35,308 bases of DNA from Intrasporangium oryzae NRRL B-24470 (GCF_000576595.1 NZ_AWSA01000045.1:1-35308), one strand, 5' to 3'. Counted from the stretch's first letter, positions 17,638 through 25,038 are shown. The notes: generated from the sequence alone by a model not told the origin. A program made the numbers and translations.

Positions 17638-18690
17638 TCAGCTCCAGTGGATGTAGGTCTTGACGGTCATGCTTCCCGACGCCGACGGCGGGCTGTGGAC
17701 GACGGACGTCGCGACGGCCCCCTGGTAGTCCCGCGAGTAACCCGACCAGTAGGCGCCGTATCCCCGGTTGGAGTCGGTCCACACCGGACCCTCCTTGTCG
17801 GGGCACACCGTGCCGGAGTAGCCGATGTTGACGCCGGTCTTCGGGTCGGTGACCCCGACCGAGACGGTCCCGCAACTGCCGCGGGGGATCGTCGTGTAGG
17901 GGTCCCAGTCGACGACGGAGTTGCCGCTCCCGTACACGACCCAGACCTTGGCCGTGTCCAGCGCGTACCACCAGTCGTCGTCGCGGGCCGTCACCTTCTC
18001 CTTGTGGGAGTAGTAGACGTCGCCGCCCGAGGACCAGTCGATGTAGCGGACCGCGCACGCGTGCGACGTCGCGTTGCCTGCATCACCGGACGCGTCGGCG
18101 CAGACGCTGTCGAGCAGGACCGGAGCGGCTGCCAGCACCGCGGAGGTCGTTGAGGTCGTGGTCTGCTTCGTCGGTGAGGCGAGAGTGAGTGTGCCACCCG
18201 TCGAAGCCGACCGCGCCTTCAGCAGGGCCGCGGTGCCTTCGGGGTCCATGTCGCCGAAGGACCTGACCGCGTCCTCGAAGCTCATGCCCGTAGCCATGGC
18301 GTCGAGGACGACGGAGCGCCCGGAGGAGCGGTAGGCCTTGGCGAGTGCCTTGGCGTCCTGATCCTTGACGTCCGGCAGGGTGACGGCGGTCTCGATCCCG
18401 CCGGATGCGGTGGGTGCGCCCTTCTTCGTTGCTCCCGTGTCGGACTTCATCGTCGCGAGAGCCCCGCGCTGGCCTGCGACCGTGACGGTCCCCTTGGCCG
18501 TGGTGATCGTCGCCACGACCGACCCGTCCTTGGCGACCTTCTCGGCGACCCCCTGGGCAGGATGGTCGAGACCATCGAGGAGGACCGTGACCGTGTCCGG
18601 TTTCTCGCTCGCGAGCCCGGGCGAACCCGATGCGAACGAGAGGATGACTCCGGCGCTCAGTGATGCAGCAATGACCTTTCCCCTGCTCAT
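17638..18690 (-). CDS. Secreted protein of unknown function
   Basis: This 350-aa protein begins with a clear Sec signal peptide: a basic start, a hydrophobic core and a likely cut after Leu-Ala-Ser near residue 28. The N-terminal half is Ala/Thr/Lys-rich and includes a TLTLASPTKQTTTSTT linker near 190. The C-terminal half (about 205-350) has four Cys and many Trp, Tyr and Gly residues, which suggests a disulfide-bonded beta fold. I do not recognise a family. The ATG at 18690 follows AAGGGGAG. A TGTGGA-N3-TCCACA palindrome (18767-18781) lies upstream and may be an operator. Confidence 0.75.
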   Translation of the reverse strand: MSRGKVIAASLSAGVILSFASGSPGLASEKPDTVTVLLDGLDHPAQGVAEKVAKDGSVVATITTAKGTVTVAGQRGALATMKSDTGATKKGAPTASGGIETAVTLPDVKDQDAKALAKAYRSSGRSVVLDAMATGMSFEDAVRSFGDMDPEGTAALLKARSASTGGTLTLASPTKQTTTSTTSAVLAAAPVLLDSVCADASGDAGNATSHACAVRYIDWSSGGDVYYSHKEKVTARDDDWWYALDTAKVWVVYGSGNSVVDWDPYTTIPRGSCGTVSVGVTDPKTGVNIGYSGTVCPDKEGPVWTDSNRGYGAYWSGYSRDYQGAVATSVVHSPPSASGSMTVKTYIHWS

Positions 18691-18766
18691 GCTGACTCCC
18701 CTTGTCCTGCCCCAGACCCGAGCCGGGGCGAGTACTGGTCAACGTAGTGACAGGGAGCAGAACCGC

Positions 18767-18781
18767 TGTGGAGAATCCACA
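18767..18781. promoter_or_regulatory. Palindrome upstream of the secreted-protein gene
   Basis: TGTGGA-GAA-TCCACA is a perfect 6-bp inverted repeat about 80 bp upstream of the secreted-protein ATG. It is a plausible operator. It also contains two DnaA-box-like half sites, so a role with DnaA cannot be excluded. Confidence 0.35.
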
Positions 18782-18886
18782 AGACGTTTGCCAAGTCTTG
18801 ACGGTGTGGATACGCAACGCAGACGCGAACCTTGTGCGCCGAGCACCAACGAGGAGGGGTCGGTCATCGCCGTGGCGGCAAAGGGG

Positions 18887-19279
18887 TCACTGGCTGGGAG
18901 GCGGCGACCCGGCATACGACCGCGAGGCGTGGCTCGCCCACGCAGCCGTGGCCGTCACGAGGGCGCTCAGCAGAGCGACCCCGCCGGAGACGACGGCCGG
19001 GCGGCGGTACCGCGGGTCGCGGCCTGCCAGCCACGCCATCGAGGCCGCATGGACGAGATCGACACCGATGACGGGCGCCACCGTGAGGCGCGGAGCGGCG
19101 GCCTGTGCCAGACCCTGGAGGACATGGCGGGCCCCGAGGGCGGTCGTCGCGAGCCGCTCGTTCTCGCCCGGCCGGGTCGCGTCGACGGCACGCCAGACCT
19201 CGGCCCCTCGTGCCAGAAGGACGACACCCCATGCCGCGCCGGCGGCTCCGACGACCCGCAGCACGCCCGGGCCGCTCAC
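18887..19279 (-). CDS. Small four-helix membrane protein downstream of an SDR
   Basis: This 130-aa protein has about four hydrophobic segments, including RVVGAAGAAWGVVLLA near the N-terminus and VVSGGVALLSALVTATAAW near the C-terminus. The GTG at 19279 overlaps the stop of the SDR gene (GTGA), which fixes the start and shows coupling; a longer reading from 19366 would give an Arg/Pro-rich extension overlapping the SDR gene and is rejected. The function is unknown. Small membrane partners of SDR proteins with a C-terminal anchor are common in this group, so a shared membrane complex is possible. Confidence 0.65.
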   Translation of the reverse strand: MSGPGVLRVVGAAGAAWGVVLLARGAEVWRAVDATRPGENERLATTALGARHVLQGLAQAAAPRLTVAPVIGVDLVHAASMAWLAGRDPRYRRPAVVSGGVALLSALVTATAAWASHASRSYAGSPPPSQ

Positions 19280-20280
19280 CGGCGGCGCCCGAGGGCGAGG
19301 GCTGCGGCGCCCGCCAGTCCGACTGCGGCGACGGCTGCAGCCTGCGGGTAGTGGTGCGCCACCCACTGCTGTGAGCTCTGGTTGCGGGACTTCCCGTCGA
19401 AGGCGCCGTGCGCGCCGAAGTCACGGCCGCCAGCGCCGTCGGCGGGCTCCCAGAGGTTCGGCTGCTGGTCCTCGTCGCTCAGCTCGCCGGTCTGCTGGGA
19501 GCTGAAGCCGGTCCTGGCCAGGTAGCGGTCGAGCAGGCCGGGCGCGACGGCGTTGGCGATGAGGGTGAGGGCCGTCGTGCTGCCGACCCAGTACTCGCGA
19601 CGCTTGGGATGGTCAGCGGCATACGCAATGGCGCGCGCGGCGACCTCCGGCTGGTAGATCGGGGGCACCGGCTGCGCGTGCTTCGGCAGGCGCGAGAGCA
19701 CCCACGAGAACTGCGGCGTGTTGAGCGCCGGCATCTGGACCATCGTCACGTGGATGTTGCTGCGCTCGTGGAGCAGCTCGGTCCGCAGCGACTCGTGGAA
19801 GCCCTGGATCGCGTGCTTGGCGCCGCAGTAGGCGCTCTGCAACGGGATGCCTCGGTAGGCGAGGGCCGAGCCGACCTGCACGATGGTGCCGCGGTCGCGC
19901 TCGCGCATGCGCTTGAGGACGGCCATCGTCGCGTAGACGTAGCCCAGGTAGCTGACCTCGGTGACGCGCCGGAACTCGTCCGGGCTGATGTCGTCGAACT
20001 TCGCGAACACCGAGGTGAAGGCGACGTTGACCCACACGTCGATCGGGCCGAGCTCACTCTCGATGCGCTCGACGGCCGCCTCGACCTGGTCGGCGTCGGC
20101 GACGTCGGTCGGGATGGCGATGGCCCTGACCCCCTGCTCGCGCGCCTCGGCGGCGGCGTTCTCGAGGCCGACGGTGCCGCGCGCGATGAGGGCGACGTCG
20201 GCGCCGCGGCGCGCGAACTCTCGCACGGCCGCGCGTCCGATTCCGCCGCTCGCTCCGGTGATGGCGACAACTTGGCTCAT
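19276..20280 (-). CDS. SDR-family oxidoreductase with C-terminal membrane segment
   Basis: This 334-aa classical short-chain dehydrogenase has the cofactor motif TGASGGIG (residues 8-15) and the catalytic YCGAK with Y151 and K155. The usual NNAG is replaced by VNVAF, a variation seen in this subgroup. After the Rossmann domain (about 250 residues) there is a polar linker and a hydrophobic C-terminal segment ending in Arg-Arg-Arg, consistent with membrane attachment. The substrate is unknown. The ATG at 20280 has GGAGGATCCC upstream. It is translationally coupled to the small membrane protein downstream. Confidence 0.88.
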   Translation of the reverse strand: MSQVVAITGASGGIGRAAVREFARRGADVALIARGTVGLENAAAEAREQGVRAIAIPTDVADADQVEAAVERIESELGPIDVWVNVAFTSVFAKFDDISPDEFRRVTEVSYLGYVYATMAVLKRMRERDRGTIVQVGSALAYRGIPLQSAYCGAKHAIQGFHESLRTELLHERSNIHVTMVQMPALNTPQFSWVLSRLPKHAQPVPPIYQPEVAARAIAYAADHPKRREYWVGSTTALTLIANAVAPGLLDRYLARTGFSSQQTGELSDEDQQPNLWEPADGAGGRDFGAHGAFDGKSRNQSSQQWVAHHYPQAAAVAAVGLAGAAALALGRRR

Positions 20281-20340
20281 GGGATCCTCCGTTTCGGATG
20301 CTTCCTTCCCTTGGGGCCGTACCCATGTGCCTGCCGCACC

Positions 20341-20598
20341 TCACGCTCGGGCGGGGTCGGGTCGAGCCAGCACGTATGCCGCTGAGCCGGCGTGGCCGCG
20401 CCAGTCCCCGACCAGCGCGGTGCACTGGCGGACGCTGACGGTGGCGACGTGCACCCCGCGGATCAGCGGGCAGATCACCTCGCAGAAGGCGTCGTCAGGG
20501 CAGCACCATGCGCCACATGATCCGCGCGCTGATCCATCCCTTGTCGCCTTCAGAGCTGACGGCCGTTCCGCGCGGCGCCGCCTGGGAAAGAGGCGCCC
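20341..20598 (-). other. Orphan open frame, possible gene remnant
   Basis: No listed gene covers this stretch. On the minus strand the frame is open from directly after the ATP-grasp stop to a TGA at 20343-20341, in the same frame as the ATP-grasp gene. From about 20510 onward the codons have the strong G/C third-position bias of real genes, and the peptide has a Cys-rich start (CCPDDAFC) and a plausible VRQCTALVGDW core. The only obvious start is a GTG at 20478 with no clear ribosome site. It may be the 3' remnant of a gene cut by insertion of the neighbouring cassette. Confidence 0.3.
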
Positions 20599-20610
20599 TC
20601 AGGCGGCGCC
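20574..20610 (-). terminator. Hairpin at the end of the ATP-grasp gene
   Basis: A perfect 11-bp stem (20574-20584 with 20600-20610) overlaps the last codons and stop of the ATP-grasp gene, with a 15-nt loop. It probably ends the minus-strand cassette transcript. Confidence 0.65.
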
Positions 20611-21546
20611 TTGCGGTGATGACGCGAGGTACTCGGCGCAGGCTGTGGCCAGATCGACGCCGGTCTTGCTCTGGAGGAAGAGGAACTGCCCTTGCGGGTT
20701 CACCTCGAGGAAGACGACTTCGCCGTCGTCCTTGATCTTCAGATCGAAGGACCCCATCCGGAGGTGGAGCGCCACGAGGAACCGCTTGAGAGACATCTCG
20801 ACGCCCGGGTCGAGCTGCACGAGCTCCACTGCCGTGTCCGTGTAAGGACGCCAGTCGAGGTGGGGCGATGTAATGCGAAATGCGTAGACCGCTTCACCGA
20901 AGACCACGACTCGCAGGTGGCTGGAGCCTCGAACCTCCTCCTGGAATATCGTCGGCGCCATCCGCACGGACTCGAGAGGAAGCCGCGTGGCATCGAGCGA
21001 TACCGTCGCCAAGGGGGCGGTGTTCGTCCCGCGGAGCACCTTGGCGACGACACGTTCGTGCTCGGCGACGAACTCGCAGAGCCGTGCAGCATCTTGAGTC
21101 ACCAGGGTCGCCGGGTGGGAGAGTCCCATCTCGTGGGCGAGGCGGAGCTGGACGAGCTTGTTCTCCGCTCGCCGGATCGAGGTGGGATGGTCGATCCAGG
21201 TGCCTGAGAAGTCGGTTTCGAAGACCCCGATGAGCGCGGCCTCGCAGTCGTTGCCGATCAGGTGGAGCTGAATGTCCTCCTCGACCTCCGTCGGCACGGA
21301 CCGGGACAGCCGTCGCCACCACACGGTCTTCACCGAGCCAAGACGGACTGGCACGCCTTCCTCATTCGGCAGAGTTCCCGACGCTTGCGCCGCGGGCGTC
21401 CACGACAACGCCTCAACGCCACTCAGGCGATCGGTGCAGATGATCTCTGTCGGAACTCCGAGTCGCCGAAGACGATGGCGCACACCGAAAGCGTGCAGGT
21501 CCTCTTCTTGGGAAACGATGACACAGGCTGGCTCGAGCGATTTCAC
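20599..21546 (-). CDS. MvdD-like ATP-grasp peptide ligase (candidate graspetide maturase)
   Basis: This 315-aa ATP-grasp enzyme resembles the MvdC/MvdD/TgmB class that forms ester or amide cross-links in ribosomal peptides. The N-terminal pre-ATP-grasp domain has the TVWWRR motif near residue 75. The ATP-grasp domain shows VVAKVLRG, SHLRVVVFG and the metal-binding FDLK / FLEVNPQGQFLFL segment near the C-terminus. The GTG at 21546 is 3 nt after the stop of a small upstream ORF that is a likely precursor. The small-peptide neighbour and EVNPQGQF tail favour a RiPP enzyme over glutathione- or RimK-type ligases. Base composition is lower in GC than the core genes, suggesting transfer. Confidence 0.82.
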   Translation of the reverse strand: MKSLEPACVIVSQEEDLHAFGVRHRLRRLGVPTEIICTDRLSGVEALSWTPAAQASGTLPNEEGVPVRLGSVKTVWWRRLSRSVPTEVEEDIQLHLIGNDCEAALIGVFETDFSGTWIDHPTSIRRAENKLVQLRLAHEMGLSHPATLVTQDAARLCEFVAEHERVVAKVLRGTNTAPLATVSLDATRLPLESVRMAPTIFQEEVRGSSHLRVVVFGEAVYAFRITSPHLDWRPYTDTAVELVQLDPGVEMSLKRFLVALHLRMGSFDLKIKDDGEVVFLEVNPQGQFLFLQSKTGVDLATACAEYLASSPQGAA

Positions 21547-21549
21547 TGC

Positions 21550-21813
21550 TCAGCAGTACTGGTCGCAGTCGTCCCATCCATCCCACGAGCCGCTGATCGA
21601 TTCACAGCGAACCCAGTCCTTGCCGCTCTCCTTCCAGAGTGAAGGTCGCTCCTCCTGCAGCTTGACCCCACACTCCTCGGCGAACAGCTTCTCCCACAGT
21701 TGGGCTTGTTCCGCCGTCTGCACCTCGACGTAGTACTTCGGTTGGAAGTGGAACACGACCGGCGCAGTTCCCTCGGTCCGCTTCGCTCCCTCGAATGCCC
21801 GCATGTCTACCAT
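21550..21813 (-). CDS. Candidate graspetide precursor peptide (87 aa)
   Basis: This small ORF lies directly upstream of the ATP-grasp gene. Its stop TGA is followed by one codon and then the ligase GTG, all in the same frame. The body (about residues 15-65) is a plausible leader with a VVFHFQPKYYVEVQ strand-rich segment and charged helix. The C-terminal 18 residues are distinctive: three Ser, four Asp, two Trp and three Cys, ending SGSWDGWDDCDQYC. Hydroxyl donors next to a run of acidic acceptors fit a core for omega-ester cross-linking. The ATG at 21813 has AGGGGGC upstream; ATG 21804 is an alternative, and an upstream reading from 21864 lacks support. A regulatory partner instead of a precursor cannot be excluded. 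Confidence 0.6.
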   Translation of the reverse strand: MVDMRAFEGAKRTEGTAPVVFHFQPKYYVEVQTAEQAQLWEKLFAEECGVKLQEERPSLWKESGKDWVRCESISGSWDGWDDCDQYC

Positions 21814-22013
21814 TTCAGCCCCCTGAGCTGATTTGTCGGTATCGGTCCTTCGATGGTCGCACACATGCCATTACAGGAAAACCCATCCGGAGCGGTCATT
21901 TCGCTCGCCGCCGCGGCGGCTTCCACACGGAACGCTTCATCCGACGCCCTGGCTCCCGCCGTCACTCCGGTGGTCAGGACGGACCACCTCTGGTTCTCGA
22001 TGCACCAGCACAC
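21807..22013 (-). CDS. Possible small ORF preceding the graspetide-like precursor
   Basis: This 68-aa reading frame ends with TAG at 21809-21807, overlapping the precursor ATG by 7 nt, so coupled translation is possible. The product has a Trp/Cys start, an Ala-rich middle and a polar end. Its codon third positions resemble those of the adjacent cassette rather than random sequence. The GTG start at 22013 has no clear ribosome site, and the 5' part runs towards the transposase remnant. It may be a second peptide of the cassette or a chance frame. Confidence is low. Confidence 0.3.
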   Translation of the reverse strand: MCWCIENQRWSVLTTGVTAGARASDEAFRVEAAAAASEMTAPDGFSCNGMCATIEGPIPTNQLRGLKW

Positions 22014-22079
22014 CCCGCGAGGCCGCTCAGGCGCTCAAAAGGAGATTGGGCACCTCCCAGCTTGGCGGGAAGGCGTGGG

Positions 22080-22389
22080 TCATAGGGCCGGGCCAAGCGA
22101 ATTCGCCCGCGCTGTGGGGACGCCGGTGCCGACTGACTCGATGACCGCGCGCATCAGCTCGCGCGGGACCGGTCGGGTTCGCGGTAGCGCTGGCGATCCT
22201 CGGCTGGTGGATGCCCCAGGTGGCCTCGACCTCTACGTGCTCTTGGTGGTCGAACAGGTTCTGCAGGCGCCGGGTATGTCGGTCGCTCAGCAGGCTGGCG
22301 CCGCTGTGCAGGGTCCGGTGTGCCGCGCAGAGCGGGTCGCCTGAGGGGCCACGGTGACCATGGATGTCCTGCTGGACCCGGTGCGCGGC
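22080..22389 (-). pseudogene. ISL3-family transposase remnant with frameshifts
   Basis: Three minus-strand frames read in succession give blocks typical of ISL3 transposases: RVQQDIHGHRG, GDPL...RTLHSGASLLSDR, EHVEVEATWGIHQ, then after a frame change RQRYREPDRSR, then in the third frame ELMRAVIESVGTGVP, ending in a stop near 22080. The N-terminal half and the DDE-domain end are missing, so this is an inactive internal fragment of about 310 nt. The first frame begins directly after the TAG of the sigma-factor gene. It marks past mobile-element activity between the graspetide-like cassette and the sigma/MFS pair. Confidence 0.75.
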
Positions 22390-23403
22390 CTATCGGCTCG
22401 GGAGCGATCGCGGCAGGCCGAACCATGACAGCACGCTGGTGTCGAAGCGGGTCATGGCGCAGATCCGGTTGCCGGCAAGGGTGAGCACGTAGAAGCCGGT
22501 CGCGTGGCGGATGCCACCCGGGACGCTCAGGTAGGCCCCGAACGCGGGCTGGCCGTTGGCTCGTGTCGGGACGAGGTCGAACCTGCGGCCCGCGCCGAAC
22601 TGGCGGGCCCAGTACCGGGCCACGAGGTCACGGCCCTCGTATCCGAATGGCTCCGGCGGCATCGCGATGAAAACATCGTCGGTCAGCAGGGCCACTAGCG
22701 CGTCGAGGTCGGCCGACTCCCACGCGCGGACGAACCTGGCCACGATCACCTCCTCGGCGGGTGAGCCTGCGGTGGGCGGCGGTGGGCGGCCAGCCGCCAG
22801 CTGCTGCCGGCGCTGCAGGCTGGCGCGGGCTCGCTTGAGGGCACTGTTGACCGATTCGACGGTCACCTCCAGCATCTCGGCCACCTCGCTGGCGTGGAAT
22901 CCGAGGACGTCGCGCAAGATCAGGACGGCGACTTGGCGTGGCGGCAGCAGCTGCAGGGCGGTTACGAAGGCGAGCGAGGTGGCTTCGGTCTGCTCGTAGC
23001 GGGCCTCCGGCCCGAGCGGCCGGTCGACGGCGGCCTCGAGGAGGGTGTCAGGAAACGGCTGCAGCCAGACGGGCTCGTCGCGCGGTGTCGGCACGGGCGG
23101 TTCGAACTGCGACATGTCCCACTCCCTAGCCGGGCGCCGCCTCGCTGCGCGGCGCGCGTTGAGGCACCGGTTGGTGGCAATCTTGTAGAGCCAGGTGCGC
23201 AGCGAGGCGCGTTCTTCAGCGAACCCGCCGATGCCCTGCCAGGCGGCCAGCATGGTCTCCTGGACGGCGTCCTCGGCGTCGGCGAACGACCCGAGCATCC
23301 GGTAGCAGTGCACCTGCAGCTCCCGCCGGTGGGACTCGGCCAGCTCCCGAAACGCCTCGCCATCCCCGGCCCGCGCCCGTGAGAGAAGATCGCCTGTCAC
23401 CAT
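22390..23403 (-). CDS. ECF sigma factor with C-terminal SnoaL-like domain (SigG/SigJ-like)
   Basis: This 337-aa protein has sigma region 2 (about residues 10-75, with LLSRARAGDGEAFREL and the DAEDAVQET helix), region 4 (about 130-185, with the LPPRQVAVLILRDVLGF helix-turn-helix) and a SnoaL-like tail (about 205-330, VARFVRAWESADLDALVALL...). The tail of such extended ECF factors replaces a classical anti-sigma and modulates activity. The start at 23403 is chosen over 23436 because AAGGAG lies 7 nt upstream. It is divergent from the MFS exporter across a palindrome-rich region, so it may control that gene. The regulon is unknown. Confidence 0.88.
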   Translation of the reverse strand: MVTGDLLSRARAGDGEAFRELAESHRRELQVHCYRMLGSFADAEDAVQETMLAAWQGIGGFAEERASLRTWLYKIATNRCLNARRAARRRPAREWDMSQFEPPVPTPRDEPVWLQPFPDTLLEAAVDRPLGPEARYEQTEATSLAFVTALQLLPPRQVAVLILRDVLGFHASEVAEMLEVTVESVNSALKRARASLQRRQQLAAGRPPPPTAGSPAEEVIVARFVRAWESADLDALVALLTDDVFIAMPPEPFGYEGRDLVARYWARQFGAGRRFDLVPTRANGQPAFGAYLSVPGGIRHATGFYVLTLAGNRICAMTRFDTSVLSWFGLPRSLPSR

Positions 23404-23444
23404 CCTGCGCTCCTTGCTTTCGGGACCACGTCGCACCTCCGCCT

Positions 23445-23495
23445 GGTGTATACACCGCCCACGGCGCTAACTGGGCGGCTCGCGGGCGCCCAGTT
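23445..23495. promoter_or_regulatory. Palindromes in the sigma factor / MFS divergent region
   Basis: A perfect 12-bp palindrome GGTGTATACACC (23445-23456) is followed by a 9-bp inverted repeat AACTGGGCG / CGCCCAGTT (23469-23477 with 23487-23495). A related half-site GGTGTATCCAC occurs near 23509-23518. These are candidate operators or promoter elements for the divergent sigma and MFS genes. Confidence 0.5.
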
Positions 23496-23584
23496 TCCCG
23501 GCGCCGCGGTGTATCCACTACCGACCCTGGACGATCCCCACCGGATCGTGCCGCAGCAGCTGGGAACAATGCAGGAGGTTGACG

Positions 23585-23656
23585 ATGGAATCGTCCGCAT
23601 CCGCCGGGCGCGTGGCGTCCGCCGTTCTCGATCGCCCTCGCAGCGGGCGCCGATGA
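23585..23656 (+). CDS. 23-codon leader ORF of the MFS exporter
   Basis: A strong ribosome site AGGAGG (23573-23578) sits 6 nt before an ATG that opens a 23-aa Ser/Ala/Arg-rich peptide. Its TGA overlaps the MFS ATG as ATGA (23653-23656). The leader therefore carries the good translation start and hands ribosomes to the exporter. Leader ORFs like this regulate antibiotic-resistance genes by stalling or coupling; here that is inference. The peptide ends in an Arg-rich run (Ser-Gly-Arg-Arg). Confidence 0.6.
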   Translation: MESSASAGRVASAVLDRPRSGRR

Positions 23657-25038
23657 GCGCGCGAGCCTCAGGCATGCAAGGGAATGCAGCCGACCGCAGG
23701 AAGCGGGTGAGCAGGACGCTCGCTCGTGTGTTCGCCGGCTGGCGAACCGGCCTGTCGGGGCCTGTCATCGTTCTTCAGGCCGGGACCGCGGTCAACTACT
23801 TCGGTACCGGACTGATCCTTCCCTTCGAGATCATCTACCTGCATCGGGCCCGCGGCTTCCCGACGGCGACCGCCGGGCTGGTGCTGGCGGCGGTCATGGG
23901 CACGGCGGCGGTCCTGACGCCCCTTTCGGGTGCGCTGCTCGATCGTTTCCGCGCGAAGCCGCTCCTGATCACAGGCGATCTCGCGAGCGCGCTTGGCTAC
24001 GCGGGCTTCGCATTCGTCGACCGTCCCTGGCAGGCCTTCGTTTGCGCGGCCGTCGGCGGCGCCGGGTTCGGAGTCGCGAACACCGCGAACCAGGTTCTGA
24101 GCCTGACCCTGGTCTCGGCGGAGCAGCGCGCCTCCTCGATCGCGCTCCGCCGAGTCGCAGGCAACTTCGGTCTCGGCCTCGGCGCGACGGTCGCGGGCTT
24201 CATCATCGCTTCCGCCGATCACCTGCGCGCGTTCCAGGCGCTCTACCTCTTCGACGGCCTCACCTTCGCCGTCTTCGCGCTGGTCGTGCTCGTGGGGATC
24301 CCGAATCCTCGCCGTGCGAATGCTGCGTCGGCGAGGGACCGGGGAACAGGCTTCCAAGCAGTGGCCCACGATCGGCTCTTCCTCATCCTGATCGCCGCCA
24401 ACATCGTGTTCGTGATGACCGGCGGCGCACTCTTCTCCAACATCCTCGCGCCGTTTGCGGAGGCGCACACGCCTGTCGGGCCGGGCGAGATGGGCATTGT
24501 CCTCTTCATCAACACCTTCTTCATCGTCGTCGCGCAGATTCCAGCCACACGGGTCGTCAAGCGGATGCGCCGCACGCACGCTCTTGCCGCGACAAGCGCG
24601 CTATTTGCAGTCGGCCTGCTCGCGGTCCTGCTCGCAACGCTCACGAGTTCGACGCTCACCGCTACCGCCGTCTTGGCCGGGGTCGCGATCGTGATCGCGA
24701 TCGGTGAATGCGCGCAGTTCGTCGTGCTTGGCCTGATCGTCGCCGAACTCGCACCGCCGCATCTGCTCGGCCGCTACATGTCGCTCTATGGCCTCGCCTT
24801 TATGGCAGGTGTGGCCCTCGGCCCCGCGGCCGGCGGCGCGCTGCTCGCGACCTCACCTGACGCCGTCTGGTGGGGCGGCGCCTTGACGGTAGCGCTGACC
24901 GGAGCCGGCTTGCTGCGACTCGGCAACCGGATACCCGACCCGCTCCTGCAGACGCATTACCCTCCGCCGCAAGCCGTCAGCCTGGCCGACCTGGACTCCG
25001 CCGGCCACAGCGAGGTGGAGAGTAAGGAGATGTCATGA
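23653..25038 (+). CDS. Major facilitator superfamily exporter
   Basis: This 461-aa protein has about twelve hydrophobic segments and a central cytoplasmic loop near 195-215. The loop after helix 2 has LLDRFRAKPLL, the MFS A-motif position, and helix 5 carries a GxxxGxxxG-rich stretch. It resembles 12-TM drug/metabolite efflux carriers; the substrate is unknown. The ATG at 23653 is chosen because it overlaps the leader ORF stop; longer readings from 23446 run through the promoter palindromes. The stop overlaps a further short ORF. It is divergent from an ECF sigma factor. Confidence 0.88.
   Translation: MSARASGMQGNAADRRKRVSRTLARVFAGWRTGLSGPVIVLQAGTAVNYFGTGLILPFEIIYLHRARGFPTATAGLVLAAVMGTAAVLTPLSGALLDRFRAKPLLITGDLASALGYAGFAFVDRPWQAFVCAAVGGAGFGVANTANQVLSLTLVSAEQRASSIALRRVAGNFGLGLGATVAGFIIASADHLRAFQALYLFDGLTFAVFALVVLVGIPNPRRANAASARDRGTGFQAVAHDRLFLILIAANIVFVMTGGALFSNILAPFAEAHTPVGPGEMGIVLFINTFFIVVAQIPATRVVKRMRRTHALAATSALFAVGLLAVLLATLTSSTLTATAVLAGVAIVIAIGECAQFVVLGLIVAELAPPHLLGRYMSLYGLAFMAGVALGPAAGGALLATSPDAVWWGGALTVALTGAGLLRLGNRIPDPLLQTHYPPPQAVSLADLDSAGHSEVESKEMS

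Noticed and set aside
18887-19366. Longer start (19366) for the small membrane protein after the SDR
   Set aside because: It would overlap the SDR gene by about 90 bp with an Arg/Pro-rich shadow; the GTGA overlap at 19276-19279 gives a natural start.
21853-22344. A 163-aa plus-strand gene
   Set aside because: It is antisense to the transposase remnant and to the small minus-strand ORF, and has no domain-like content.
23446-23652. MFS exporter starting at 23446
   Set aside because: The extension would run through the promoter palindromes and lacks a ribosome site; the ATG at 23653 is coupled to the leader ORF.
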